The notes below the pieces were generated by a model, which saw only the letters and a list, made by a program, of their open reading frames with translations, searched no databases and was not told where the DNA came from. DNA of 64,000 bases from Arthrobacter jiangjiafuii (GTDB lineage: Bacteria; Actinomycetota; Actinomycetes; Actinomycetales; Micrococcaceae): assembly GCF_018622995.1 (NCBI RefSeq), contig NZ_CP076022.1, forward strand, positions 2,852,001-2,916,000. Direction: 5' to 3'. The translations under genes and the position numbers were made by a program. This document shows, piece by piece, positions 53,493 through 62,301 of this stretch; positions within the stretch are counted from its first letter, which is position 1, and each line of letters opens with the position of its first letter.

Positions 53493-53924
53493 TTAGCCCT
53501 CTACGGTGATACCCATGGAGCGGGCGGTGCCGGCGATGATCTTGGCTGCAGCCTTCACATCGTTGGCGTTGAGGTCTTCCATCTTCATGGTGGCGATCTC
53601 TTCGACCTGTGCCTGGGTCAGGTTGGCAACCTTGGCGGTGTGCGGGGTTGCGGAACCCTTGGCGACGCCGGCAGCCTTCTTGATCAGCTGGGCAGCCGGA
53701 GGCGTCTTCGTGATGAAGGTGAAGGAACGGTCTTCGTAGACCGTGATCTCCACGGGAATAACGTTGCCGCGCTGGGATTCCGTTGCAGCGTTGTACGCCT
53801 TGCAGAATTCCATGATGTTGACACCGTGCTGGCCAAGTGCCGGACCAATCGGAGGAGCCGGGTTGGCGGCACCTGCGTTGATCTGCAGCTTGATGAGGCC
53901 GGTGACCTTTTTCTTGGGGGCCAT
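53493..53924 (-). CDS. rplK: 50S ribosomal protein L11
   Basis: L11 shapes the GTPase-associated centre and is the stringent-response sensor site. The 143 residues begin with [38 protein letters not shown] and end in the RNA-binding helix region [10 protein letters not shown]. It is complete. Confidence 0.97.
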
Positions 53925-53947
53925 GAAAGGGTCCTTCTCTAAATTAT

Positions 53948-54010
53948 GTTCCCGGGGAACAGGAGCGTCCGTCCGGGTTGGTGGCCGCCATGGCGTGGCG
54001 GCCGGACGCT
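53948..54010 (-). promoter_or_regulatory. rplK: Folded leader between nusG and rplK
   Basis: An outer AGCGTCC/GGACGCT stem (53964-53970 with 54004-54010) encloses an inner GGCCGCCA/TGGCGGCC hairpin, with a 12-base bulge on one side. A GTTCCCGGGGAAC palindrome (53948-53960) follows. It could be the L1-binding leader known from other bacteria; no sequence match to that site is claimed. Confidence 0.4.
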
Positions 54011-54054
54011 GCCGGCAGGGTAAAGCGGACCTGCAGACAACGAAGTCTTTGTGG

Positions 54055-54885
54055 CTACGCCAGCTTGGTGACCTGGCCGAAGCCGAGGGTCACGGGAGTC
54101 TCGCGCTCGAAGATGGTCACGAGGACCACCAGCTGCTGGGACTCCGGCTTGATCTCGGAGATCGTGGCCTGGAGCGTCTCGAACGGGCCTTCGTTGACCG
54201 TTACGGGCTCGCCGACCTCGAAGTCCACGGCGTAGTTCGCGGATTCCTGTGCGGGGCGTCCGGCGTCGACCTTCGGGGAAACGACGGTGTGCTCCAGCAT
54301 GGAGAAAACCTCTTTGAGGCTCAGCGGAACCGGGTTGTGGGCGTTGCCCACGAAGCCGGTGACGCCGGGCGTGTGCCGCACAACGCCCCATGAGGCGTCG
54401 GTCAGTTCCATCCGGACCAGAACGTAGCCGGGGATACGCACCCGGTTGACGATCTTGCGGGTGGTGTTCTTGATCTCGACGACTTCCTCCATCGGAACCT
54501 GGATTTCGAAGATGTTATCTTCCATGTCCAGGGTCTGGATGCGGGTCTCGAGGTTGGCCTTCACGCGGTTTTCGTAACCGGCGTAGGAGTGGATGACGTA
54601 CCAGTCACCCTCCTGGCGGCGCAGCTTGGCCTTGAAGGCTTCTGCGGGATCTTCCTCGGGCTCGTCGGCGGAATCTTCGACGGAGTCTTCGGATGCGGAC
54701 TCTTCAACGGAGTCTTCGGATTCTGCGGAATCAGAGTTCACGGCCTCGTCGGCGGCGTCGGCGTCTTCTGCCGGTGCGTCACCTTCAACAGGCGCCTCGG
54801 CGACGTCTGCTGCGGTCGTTTCATCCTCGGCATCCAGATCAGTGGCATCGTCATTGATCTGTGATTCGAGTTCTTGCTCGGACAC
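54055..54885 (-). CDS. nusG: Transcription factor NusG with acidic N-terminus
   Basis: NusG binds RNA polymerase and, through S10, the ribosome. Residues about 95-200 form the NGN domain ([27 protein letters not shown]). Residues about 220-276 form the KOW domain with [13 protein letters not shown]. The first 90 residues are Asp/Glu/Ala/Ser-rich with EDSVE repeats, giving 276 residues against 181 in E. coli. The start is GTG. It lies between secE and rplK. Confidence 0.96.
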   Translation of the reverse strand: MSEQELESQINDDATDLDAEDETTAADVAEAPVEGDAPAEDADAADEAVNSDSAESEDSVEESASEDSVEDSADEPEEDPAEAFKAKLRRQEGDWYVIHSYAGYENRVKANLETRIQTLDMEDNIFEIQVPMEEVVEIKNTTRKIVNRVRIPGYVLVRMELTDASWGVVRHTPGVTGFVGNAHNPVPLSLKEVFSMLEHTVVSPKVDAGRPAQESANYAVDFEVGEPVTVNEGPFETLQATISEIKPESQQLVVLVTIFERETPVTLGFGQVTKLA

Positions 54886-54980
54886 GTAGATTCCTGCTTT
54901 CTTCTTCAGAGCTCTATAGGGTTTGTCACTAGCTCAAAGGCCTGCGGTTCCTGCCCTCGGGGCGGAACACAGGAAGGGCG

Positions 54981-55259
54981 CTAGCTCTCGCCGCTGCCCG
55001 AACCGAAGATCCACAGTGCTCCTGCACCAAAGACAAAATCCAAAATTGTCACGATAATCATCATCACGACCACGAAGGCCAGAACCACGAGGGTGTACCT
55101 CAGCAGTTCCTTGCGGGTGGGCGTAACCACCTTTTTCAGTTCAGCAATAACCTGACGCAGGAAGAGCGCAATGCCCGCAAAGAAGCCGCGCTTCTTGGGC
55201 CCGCTGGAGGGGTGTCCCTTGGAGCTGCTGGCAGCTGTCTCGGTCACCTTTCGCCTCAC
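54981..55259 (-). CDS. secE: Protein translocase subunit SecE
   Basis: SecE clamps SecY in the translocon. The 92 residues have a basic lead, the amphipathic FLRQVIAELKKVVTPTRKELLRYT, and one transmembrane segment of about 24 residues (VVLAFVVVMMIIVTILDFVFG). This is the short single-span form usual in actinobacteria. tRNA-Trp lies 86 bases upstream. Confidence 0.95.
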   Translation of the reverse strand: MRRKVTETAASSSKGHPSSGPKKRGFFAGIALFLRQVIAELKKVVTPTRKELLRYTLVVLAFVVVMMIIVTILDFVFGAGALWIFGSGSGES

Positions 55260-55345
55260 TCATCTGTTCGGTTCACAGCCGCAGCATTCGCTGGGGACTG
55301 CTGCTTCATGAAGGACTGCTGAGCTGCCGTGATGACAGCTGTGCG

Positions 55346-55418
55346 CAGGGCAGACAGGACTCGAACCTGCAACCTGCGGTTTTGGAGACCGCTGCGCTAC
55401 CAATTGCGCCACTACCCT
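55346..55418 (-). tRNA. tRNA-Trp (anticodon CCA)
   Basis: The 73-base gene folds into a full cloverleaf. The acceptor arms AGGGTAG and CTGCCCT pair with one G-U, the D arm carries GCGC with AATTGGTA, the anticodon stem GCGGT/ACCGC holds CCA at 55383-55385, and the T loop is GGTTCGAGTCC. No 3' CCA is encoded. A TAGAGT hexamer at 55432-55437 lies 14 bases before the 5' end and may be its -10. Its position before secE is typical. Confidence 0.95.
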
Positions 55419-55686
55419 ATGGAGGAAATCAACTCTACCGGTAATACCCCTCGTCAGCGAACCGGCGACAGGCACGTACCAGTGTCGGGGACTTCAACAC
55501 CGAAGATCCAGTCTACTCAATGTTTCCGGTTCCGTCGAACCGGCGCTCCGGCGCTTGGTTGCAGGCGTAAGAAACTGCGGCCATCACGGGCTGCGCCTAA
55601 ACTGGAAACCGGCCGGCGGCTTAGCCTGCGGCGGCCACCAAACGATAATCCCATTCTTCGAACACGCAACCACAGACGGGAACGTC

Positions 55687-56907
55687 ATGCCTTCCACCGG
55701 CCGTATTTCAGAGCGCATCGCCTCCATCGCGGAGTCAGCCACCCTTGCCGTAGACGCCAAGGCGAAGGCCCTCAAGGCCGCGGGCAGGCCCGTGATCGGC
55801 TTTGGTGCCGGCGAGCCGGACTTTCCCACGCCGTCCTACATTGTGGACGCCGCGGTCGAGGCTGCGCGCACCCCGCGCTTCCACCGCTACTCCCCCGCCG
55901 GCGGACTGCCGGAACTGAAGAAGGCCATAGCGGAGAAGACCCTGCGCGACTCGGGCTACAGCGTGGATCCGTCCCAGGTGCTGGTTACCAACGGCGGCAA
56001 GCAGGCGGTCTACGAAGCCTTCGCAACCCTGCTTAATCCCGGTGATGAAGTCCTGCTCCCGGCGCCCTACTGGACCACCTACCCCGAGGCCATCCGCCTG
56101 GCCGGCGGCGTTCCGGTGGAGGTGTTCGCCGGACCAGAGCAGGGATACATGGTCACGGTGGAGCAGCTGGAAGCCGCCCGCACCGAGCGGACCAAGCTGC
56201 TGCTGTTCTGCTCGCCGTCCAATCCCACGGGCGCCGTCTACCCCGCCGAGCAGGTGGCGGCCATCGGCCAGTGGGCCGCCGGGCACGGATTGTGGGTGGT
56301 CACCGATGAGATCTACGAGCACCTGACGTACGACGGCGTGAAGTCCACCTCCATTGCCACGGCGGCTCCGGAGCTGGGCGACAAGGTGGTGGTCCTGAAC
56401 GGCGTAGCCAAGACCTATGCGATGACCGGCTGGCGGGTGGGCTGGATGATCGCCGCCCCGGACGTGATCAAGGCAGCCACCAACCTGCAGTCGCACCTGT
56501 CCTCGAATGTGGCCAACGTGTCGCAGATGGCTGCCCTGGCCGCGGTCTCCGGCCCGCTGACCGCCGTGGACGAGATGAAGACGGCCTTCGACCGCCGCCG
56601 CAAGGCGATGGTGTCGGCGCTGAACTCGATCGACGGCGTCGTCTGCCCCATGCCCGAAGGCGCGTTCTACGCCTATGCCGACGTGCGCGGCCTGCTCGGC
56701 CGGGAATTCCCGGGAGCAGCCGGTCCGGTCCGCCCCCAGACCTCCGCCGAGCTGGCGGCACTGATCCTGGAAACGGTGGAGGTGGCAGTTGTTCCCGGCG
56801 AGGCATTCGGCCCGTCGGGTTACCTGCGCCTGTCCTACGCCCTGGGCGATGAGGACCTTGCCGTGGGCATGGGCCGGCTGCAGGAGTTCCTCGGCCAGGC
56901 CAAGTAG
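55687..56907 (+). CDS. aspC: Pyridoxal-phosphate aminotransferase, aspartate type
   Basis: A fold-type I class I/II aminotransferase, probably aspartate aminotransferase. [17 protein letters not shown] lies near residue 36, the PLP region includes [19 protein letters not shown] and [12 protein letters not shown], and the Schiff-base lysine is in [17 protein letters not shown] start at 55687 ([11 protein letters not shown], 406 residues). The longer frame upstream lacks family similarity. Divergent from tRNA-Trp; the exact substrate needs biochemistry. Confidence 0.88.
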   Translation: MPSTGRISERIASIAESATLAVDAKAKALKAAGRPVIGFGAGEPDFPTPSYIVDAAVEAARTPRFHRYSPAGGLPELKKAIAEKTLRDSGYSVDPSQVLVTNGGKQAVYEAFATLLNPGDEVLLPAPYWTTYPEAIRLAGGVPVEVFAGPEQGYMVTVEQLEAARTERTKLLLFCSPSNPTGAVYPAEQVAAIGQWAAGHGLWVVTDEIYEHLTYDGVKSTSIATAAPELGDKVVVLNGVAKTYAMTGWRVGWMIAAPDVIKAATNLQSHLSSNVANVSQMAALAAVSGPLTAVDEMKTAFDRRRKAMVSALNSIDGVVCPMPEGAFYAYADVRGLLGREFPGAAGPVRPQTSAELAALILETVEVAVVPGEAFGPSGYLRLSYALGDEDLAVGMGRLQEFLGQAK

Positions 56908-56948
56908 CGCTCCGGGCGGGCTCCGGCCAGCCGGGGCTCCGCAAGCCC

Positions 56949-57602
56949 CTAAAGCAGCCGGCGGTCGGCGGCCCACCGGGTGAGCTCATGCCGGCTGGAG
57001 AGCTGGAGCTTCCGGAGTACGGCCGAGACGTGGGTTTCCACGGTCTTCACCGAGATGAACAGTTCCCGGGCGACTTCCTTGTAGCTGTAGCCGCGCGCGA
57101 TCAGCCGCATCACTTCGAGCTCCCGGGCGGAGAGGCGGTCCAGTTCGTCTTCGACCGCTGCCACGGCGGCCGTGCCAAAAGCATCCAGGACGAATCCGGC
57201 CAGCCGCGGGGAGAAGACCGCATCTCCCCCGGCCACCCGGGCCACGGCGTCGGAAATTTCCGGGCCGGAAATGGTCTTGGTGACGTAGCCCCGTGCCCCC
57301 GCGCGGATCACGGTCACCACGTCTTCCGCTGAATCTGAAACGCTGAGCGCGAGGAACCGGGTGCTGCCCAGCAGGTCCGCGCACCCGGCGATCACTTCAG
57401 CCCCGCCGCCGCCGACGCCGCCGGGCAGGTGGACGTCCAAAAGCACCACGGCGGGACGGTGGGCGCGGATTGCGGCAACCGCCGATTCCACCGTGTCGGC
57501 CTCGGCGACGACCTGCAGCCGCCCGTCCAGGTCCGCCTTCAGCCCGGACCGGAAAATGGCGTGGTCATCCACGACCACAACGTTGATGGTGCCGGGTGTC
57601 AT
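56949..57602 (-). CDS. LuxR/NarL-family response regulator
   Basis: The receiver domain (residues 1-125) has the acidic pair D12-D13, the phospho-acceptor D56 in LLDVHLPGG and K109 in YVTKTI. The C-terminal LuxR helix-turn-helix is residues 150-217 (LSARELEVMRLIARGYSYKEVARELFISVKTVETHVS). It follows the PspC histidine kinase by 19 bases on the same strand, so the two are a pair. It converges on aspC. Confidence 0.92.
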   Translation of the reverse strand: MTPGTINVVVVDDHAIFRSGLKADLDGRLQVVAEADTVESAVAAIRAHRPAVVLLDVHLPGGVGGGGAEVIAGCADLLGSTRFLALSVSDSAEDVVTVIRAGARGYVTKTISGPEISDAVARVAGGDAVFSPRLAGFVLDAFGTAAVAAVEDELDRLSARELEVMRLIARGYSYKEVARELFISVKTVETHVSAVLRKLQLSSRHELTRWAADRRLL

Positions 57603-57621
57603 TTACGCTCCGTTGCCTGGT

Positions 57622-59001
57622 TCATACCGGGTTTTGCTGGGATTGGGACTGCGGGGACTGGGGCTGCTGAGGCTGGGGCTGCCGGGACAGCGGGAGCGTC
57701 AGCCGGACTTCGGTGCCTTCTGCCCCGCTGCGGACGACGGCGGTGCCGCCGTGGCGGCGCATCCGGCCCACGATGGACTCGCGGACGCCGAGCCGGTCCG
57801 GCGGCACCGCCTGCTGATCGAACCCGGGCCCGCGGTCACGGATGAAAATCTCGGCCTTCTCGGGCGTGCACTCCATATAGACCGACACCGGTCCGCCCGC
57901 GTGCTGGGCAGCATTGAGCAGCGCTGCCCGGGCAGCCAGCACCAAAGCGTCGGTTGAAGCATCCAATGGCATGTTGCCTACCGACACAACTTCCACCGGG
58001 TAGCCGTATTCGTCCTCGACCTGCGCAGCGACGGCGGTGACGGCGTCGGCGAGCTGCCCGGTGGCCCGCGGATCGTCGGCATAGAGCCAGCGCCGCAGTT
58101 CGCGCTCCTGGGCCCGGGCCAGACGGACGACATCTTGCTCGGACCCTGCACGGTTCTGGATCAGGGCCAGGGTCTGCAGCACCGAATCATGCAGGTGCGC
58201 CGCGATCTCGGCCCGTTCACGCTCACGGATCCGGCCCGACCTTTCCGCTTCCAGGTCGCGCCAGTGCTTCACGGCCCACGGCGCAAAGACCAGCCCCACA
58301 CCGGCCAGGACTGCGGCGGACGCCAGCAGCCCGGAAACCAGCACGTCCCAGGTGAACGCCCCGGAAACCATCAAAAGGACTCCGATGACCACCAGAAGGA
58401 GTCCGGCCGCCAGCCGAAGCGCACCGGAGGTGCGGTTCGCGCCTGCGCGGCTGAGCAGTCCGGCCCGTCGGGTGTCGTCGAGCTGGGACCAGGCCAGGAC
58501 AGCGCCCACGACGATCACTCCGGCAGGAAACAGCAGCTGCCAGTTCAGGTCCGCACCGAACCGTGGGGCAATAAAAACGGCGGCGAGGGCCAGCAGCGCC
58601 AACCCGGCCAGGACATCCTTGTTGCCTGCGGCGTCGAACCAGCGGCCGCTGGCGGCGGCGCCGGACGGTTGGCCGGGCGGTTGGCTGGCGCCCGCGGCCC
58701 TTCCGTCGCCGTTCCCGTCCCCGGGATGAGGGCCGGGAGCCGGCTGGCTGGACAGGTAGGCGGCAAAATTCTCCGCCACGCTCCTCGGATTCCTTGCCGC
58801 AGCGGTGCCTGAGGCTGCTTCGTCCGCGGTCGGCACCAGGATCCATAGCCAGGCATACAGCACAAGTCCCGCGCCCCCGGCCAGCGTCAACGCCACCATG
58901 AGGGCGCGGACCAGGTTCACCGACCAGCCCAGGTGGCCGGCCAGACCGGTGCACACGCCGGCAACCAGGCCGTTTTCTGTGCGGAGCAGGGGTGGCTTCA
59001 T
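57622..59001 (-). CDS. PspC-domain sensor histidine kinase (NarL type)
   Basis: The kinase starts at the ATG at 59001 (MKPPLLRTENGLVAGVCTGLAGHLGW), which opens a PspC domain over residues 1-60 with one membrane span. A Pro/Gly linker follows, then four more hydrophobic segments (about 130-245). The dimerisation helix holds the phosphorylated H271 in AAHLHDSVLQTLAL, and a HATPase domain ends with IRDRGPGFD and GGTAVVRSGAEGTEV. The order PspC-TM-HisKA_3-HATPase resembles EsrS/LiaS-type envelope-stress kinases of actinobacteria. Confidence 0.9.
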   Translation of the reverse strand: MKPPLLRTENGLVAGVCTGLAGHLGWSVNLVRALMVALTLAGGAGLVLYAWLWILVPTADEAASGTAAARNPRSVAENFAAYLSSQPAPGPHPGDGNGDGRAAGASQPPGQPSGAAASGRWFDAAGNKDVLAGLALLALAAVFIAPRFGADLNWQLLFPAGVIVVGAVLAWSQLDDTRRAGLLSRAGANRTSGALRLAAGLLLVVIGVLLMVSGAFTWDVLVSGLLASAAVLAGVGLVFAPWAVKHWRDLEAERSGRIRERERAEIAAHLHDSVLQTLALIQNRAGSEQDVVRLARAQERELRRWLYADDPRATGQLADAVTAVAAQVEDEYGYPVEVVSVGNMPLDASTDALVLAARAALLNAAQHAGGPVSVYMECTPEKAEIFIRDRGPGFDQQAVPPDRLGVRESIVGRMRRHGGTAVVRSGAEGTEVRLTLPLSRQPQPQQPQSPQSQSQQNPV

Positions 59002-59062
59002 GCACTTATCCAAACACGTTCCGTGCCCCCTGACCTGCTCGGGGAGCTTCCCCGGGCAGCTT

Positions 59063-59090
59063 TCAGGGAAGACTCAGGGTCCACTCAGGG
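59063..59090. promoter_or_regulatory. Three TCAGGG boxes at 11 bp steps
   Basis: TCAGGG occurs at 59063-59068, 59074-59079 and 59085-59090, so starts are exactly 11 bp apart. The last two lie in a perfect 11 bp direct repeat (59072-59082, 59083-59093). The boxes are in the 133 bp between the divergent kinase and the PspC membrane gene. Direct repeats on one helix face are a common layout for response-regulator binding. Confidence 0.6.
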
Positions 59091-59134
59091 TCCTCCCCGA
59101 TGTATGCGGACAGGCGCGGCACCACACTGAATGC

Positions 59135-60505
59135 ATGACCTCGCATCCATCAGAGAACGGCGCCGGCGACAACCGGCAGCCGGCCGCCCCGCACGGGGAC
59201 ACTCCCACCCAGCCACTTCCGCCGCATGGGGACAATCCCACCCAGCCACTTCCACCGCAAACCCCCGCCGGCCATCCACAGGGCTTTTTTGCCTGGATCC
59301 GCTCCCTGGGCATTGTCCGCGGCTCCGACCGCTGGGTGGGCGGCGTCGCATCCGGCATCGCGGCCCGGACCGGGCTGGACCCCATCCTGGTCCGCGGCGT
59401 TCTTGTCGTCCTGGGCCTGTTCGGCGTCGGCACCCTGCTCTACGGCCTGGCCTGGGCCTTCCTGCCGGAACCGGACGGCCGCATCCACGCCGAGGAGGCA
59501 GTGCGCGGCACCTGGTCCACCGGCACCACCGGCGCCCTCGTCGCCTGCATCCTGGGCGCCGGCAGCCCGAGCCTTTTCTGGGCCGACGACGGACTGCTGG
59601 GCGGACTGTTCTGGATGCTGTTCTGGCTGACGGGCGCTGGCCTGTTGGTCTACTGGCTGACCACCCGTTCCCACCGCACCGACACGGTGAAGGGCACCGC
59701 TGCGAAGGATAAGCCCTTCGCACAGGTACCGTCCCCCTACGACTATTCCGCGTCCCATCCGTATCCCGCCAAGCCGGTCCCGGGCATGGCCTACCCGGCA
59801 CCGGGCATGGCCTACCCGGACCGCCCGGCTCCGGTTCCCGTACCGGCCAAGCCGCGTACCACTCCCACCGGCTCCCAGGTCGCCCTGGTCCTTGGTGCGG
59901 TACTGCTGGGCCTGGGAACCGTTCTGGCCCTGGACTACGCCAACCTCATCCACCTCGATTCCCCGGTGGCAGCCGCACTGGCAGCGGCGGCAGTGGTCAA
60001 CGGCCTGGGCATCGTGGTGCTCGGGGCCATGGGGCGTTCCTCCGGTGTCCTGGGCCTGACGGCCGTCGTCGCGCTCATTGGTGCCGGGGTTGCCGGAACC
60101 AACCTTGGAACGTACGCGAATGTGGTGGTGGCCAACCAGGCCGACTGGACCCCTGACCCTTCCCATCCGGCGACGGAGGGCTATACGCTCGCAGCCGTCG
60201 ACGGCCAGCTGGATCTGCGGTATCTCTCGAACGAGTCACGATCAGGGGTCGTGGTGCCGGTGAGCGTGGCGGCCAGCGATCTCACCATCCTGGTGCCGGA
60301 CGATATTCCGGTGCTGATCCGCACCGACATGCTGGCCGGCAACGTGGAGATCGACGACGGCGTCTCCGTCACCGAATCCGGCAGCATCTGGCGCTCCTCA
60401 GACCAGCGGCTGAACGACGCAGACGGGGAACCCGTAGTGGTGCATATCAAGGGAGTTGCCAGCAACGTGCTGGTGACCGTGAATGAAAGCGATCTGGACC
60501 GATGA
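59135..60505 (+). CDS. PspC-domain membrane protein, LiaF-like
   Basis: The N-terminus holds a Pro-rich doublet (PHGDTPTQPLPPHGDNPTQPLPP) of about 45 residues. A PspC domain (about 55-115, GGVASGIAARTGLDPILVRG) and several membrane segments (about 120-330) follow. The C-terminal 100 residues, beginning AAVDGQLDLRYL and ending with VLVTVNESDLD, look like an extracellular beta domain of the LiaF/toast-rack kind. The start has no strong ribosome site; leaderless or weak initiation is possible. It is divergent from the kinase, suggesting a third component of the system. Confidence 0.85.
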   Translation: MTSHPSENGAGDNRQPAAPHGDTPTQPLPPHGDNPTQPLPPQTPAGHPQGFFAWIRSLGIVRGSDRWVGGVASGIAARTGLDPILVRGVLVVLGLFGVGTLLYGLAWAFLPEPDGRIHAEEAVRGTWSTGTTGALVACILGAGSPSLFWADDGLLGGLFWMLFWLTGAGLLVYWLTTRSHRTDTVKGTAAKDKPFAQVPSPYDYSASHPYPAKPVPGMAYPAPGMAYPDRPAPVPVPAKPRTTPTGSQVALVLGAVLLGLGTVLALDYANLIHLDSPVAAALAAAAVVNGLGIVVLGAMGRSSGVLGLTAVVALIGAGVAGTNLGTYANVVVANQADWTPDPSHPATEGYTLAAVDGQLDLRYLSNESRSGVVVPVSVAASDLTILVPDDIPVLIRTDMLAGNVEIDDGVSVTESGSIWRSSDQRLNDADGEPVVVHIKGVASNVLVTVNESDLDR

Positions 60506-60747
60506 ACGATTCACTCGAAACCACTTCACCCACCGGGCGCCGGCAACCCGTTCGCACCGCGACCATCGTCTGGGGCCTGCTGATCATGGCCGCCGGGATC
60601 CTCCTGCTGGCATGGCTGCTGACCGACATTTCCCTGGATCCGATGGCAGTCCTGCTGGGCCTGCTGATTGGTGCCGGTGCCGCCCTGCTGATCGGCGGCG
60701 CGGTTGCTGCCTTTGGCAAGCAGGACAAGGCCGGAAACCGCCCGTAG
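60502..60747 (+). CDS. Small two-span membrane protein
   Basis: The 81-residue protein has two hydrophobic helices (about 20-40 and 48-70), with short polar ends. Its ATG overlaps the stop of the preceding PspC gene (ATGA), so it is translationally coupled. No family is recognised; position implies a role with the PspC module. Confidence 0.8.
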   Translation: MNDSLETTSPTGRRQPVRTATIVWGLLIMAAGILLLAWLLTDISLDPMAVLLGLLIGAGAALLIGGAVAAFGKQDKAGNRP

Positions 60748-60819
60748 GCCTCCTGAACGTGCTTTTCACCGGCGGCGGAACCGCCCCCGGACCCCCAACA
60801 GAACAGGCAAGCTGAAACC

Positions 60820-61062
60820 ATGAACCGTTTTTTCACCATTCTGCGTTCCTCGCCCATCAAGCGGACCAAAGGCTTGGCCGGCGGCGTCTGCGCCGGTCTC
60901 GCAGCCCATTTCGGCTGGGATGTCTCCCTGGTCCGGATAGCCGTGCTGTTGAGCTTCCTGCTCCCCTTCGTGGGGATCTGGACCTATCTGGCGGCCTGGC
61001 TGCTGCTGCCCAAGGCCGATGGCAGCATCGCCCTGGAAAGCCTCGTCGGTAACCGCCGCTAG
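60820..61062 (+). CDS. Small PspC-domain protein
   Basis: The 80 residues are one PspC domain: RTKGLAGGVCAGLAAHFGWDVSLVRI then a hydrophobic span of about 22 residues (VLLSFLLPFVGIWTYLAAWLLLP) and a short tail. It is the third PspC domain within 4 kb, 72 bases after the two-span gene and on the same strand. It probably inserts in the cytoplasmic membrane. Confidence 0.88.
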   Translation: MNRFFTILRSSPIKRTKGLAGGVCAGLAAHFGWDVSLVRIAVLLSFLLPFVGIWTYLAAWLLLPKADGSIALESLVGNRR

Positions 61063-61162
61063 GGAACCGCCGGCACTGCGCAAAGACGCCGAATTCCCCG
61101 GTGATTCCAGCCACGGCGCCCAGCCAGAGCGCAGGTCCCGTGGCTGAGGCGCGCCTGATGGC

Positions 61163-61168
61163 TAGAAT
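61163..61168 (+). promoter_or_regulatory. pfkA: Possible -10 for pfkA
   Basis: TAGAAT lies 48 bases upstream of the pfkA ATG; no convincing -35 is at the right distance, so this rests on the -10 alone. Confidence 0.3.
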
Positions 61169-61215
61169 CAAGGCTGAGGATCCATTGCAGCGCGACCGAA
61201 CCAGGGGTTTGAACC

Positions 61216-62244
61216 ATGAAGATCGGCATCCTAACCAGCGGCGGAGACTGCCCCGGACTTAACGCAGTGATCCGGGGGGCTGTCCTGAAAGGGATCAAGG
61301 TCCACAATCAGGAGTTCGTCGGGTTCCTGGACGGGTGGCGGGGCGTCGTCGACGGCGACATCGTCGACCTCCCCCGGACGAGGGTCCGCGGCATTTCCAA
61401 GCAGGGCGGCACCATTCTGGGCACCTCCCGGACCAACCCCTTCGAGGGCCCCAACGGCGGCCCCGAGAAGATCAAGGCCACCATGGACCGGCTCGGTATC
61501 GACGCCATCATCGCGATCGGCGGTGAAGGTACCCTCGCCGCCGCGCAGCGCCTCACCGATGCCGGACTGAATATCGTTGGCGTGCCGAAGACCGTGGACA
61601 ACGACCTCGACGCCACCGACTACACGTTCGGCTTTGATACGGCCGTGCAGATCGCCACCGAGGCCATCGACCGGCTGCGCACCACGGGCGAGTCCCACCA
61701 CCGCTGCATGGTGGCCGAGGTCATGGGCCGCCACGTCGGCTGGATTGCCCTGCACTCGGGCATGGCCGCCGGCGCCCACGCCATCCTGATCCCGGAAAAT
61801 CCGCAGAGCCTGGACCAGATTGCCGAATGGGTGACCCAGGCCCGCGACCGTGGCCGCGCCCCGCTGGTGGTTGTCGCCGAGGGCTTCGTCACCACCGACA
61901 TGGAGTCGCCCCACTCCGAGCGCGGGCTGGACGCCTTCGGCCGCCCCCGCCTCGGCGGCATCGGAGAGCTCCTGGCCCCGGAGATCGAGGCCCGCACCGG
62001 CATCGAGACCCGCGCCACGGTCCTGGGACATATCCAGCGCGGCGGCGTACCCAGTGCCTTTGACCGCGTGCTGGCCACCCGGCTCGGCATGGCAGCCATT
62101 GATTCGGTCCTCAACGGGCTGTGGGGCAGCATGGTGGCGCTGCACGGCACCGACATTGTGCACGTGGGGTTCGAAAAGGCGCTGGACAACCTGAAAACCG
62201 TTCCGCAGCACCGCTACGACGAAGCGGCCATCCTGTTCGGCTAG
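61216..62244 (+). CDS. pfkA: 6-phosphofructokinase, ATP-type
   Basis: Phosphofructokinase commits fructose-6-phosphate to glycolysis. The 342 residues contain ILTSGGDCPGLN, the nucleotide loop IGGEGT (E104-G105) and the catalytic region VPKTVDNDLDATDYTFGFDTA with the base in TVDND (D128). A glycine after the acidic residue in GGEGT predicts ATP as donor, while lysine in PKTVDND (K125) resembles the PPi-type; this mix is known from the actinobacterial group III enzymes. CAGGGG lies upstream of the ATG. Confidence 0.93.
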   Translation: MKIGILTSGGDCPGLNAVIRGAVLKGIKVHNQEFVGFLDGWRGVVDGDIVDLPRTRVRGISKQGGTILGTSRTNPFEGPNGGPEKIKATMDRLGIDAIIAIGGEGTLAAAQRLTDAGLNIVGVPKTVDNDLDATDYTFGFDTAVQIATEAIDRLRTTGESHHRCMVAEVMGRHVGWIALHSGMAAGAHAILIPENPQSLDQIAEWVTQARDRGRAPLVVVAEGFVTTDMESPHSERGLDAFGRPRLGGIGELLAPEIEARTGIETRATVLGHIQRGGVPSAFDRVLATRLGMAAIDSVLNGLWGSMVALHGTDIVHVGFEKALDNLKTVPQHRYDEAAILFG

Positions 62245-62301
62245 TGCCCCCGGGCACCGGCAGGCGGCGGGCGTCGTCCCTGCCGGTGTAGTTTGAAAAG
62301 T

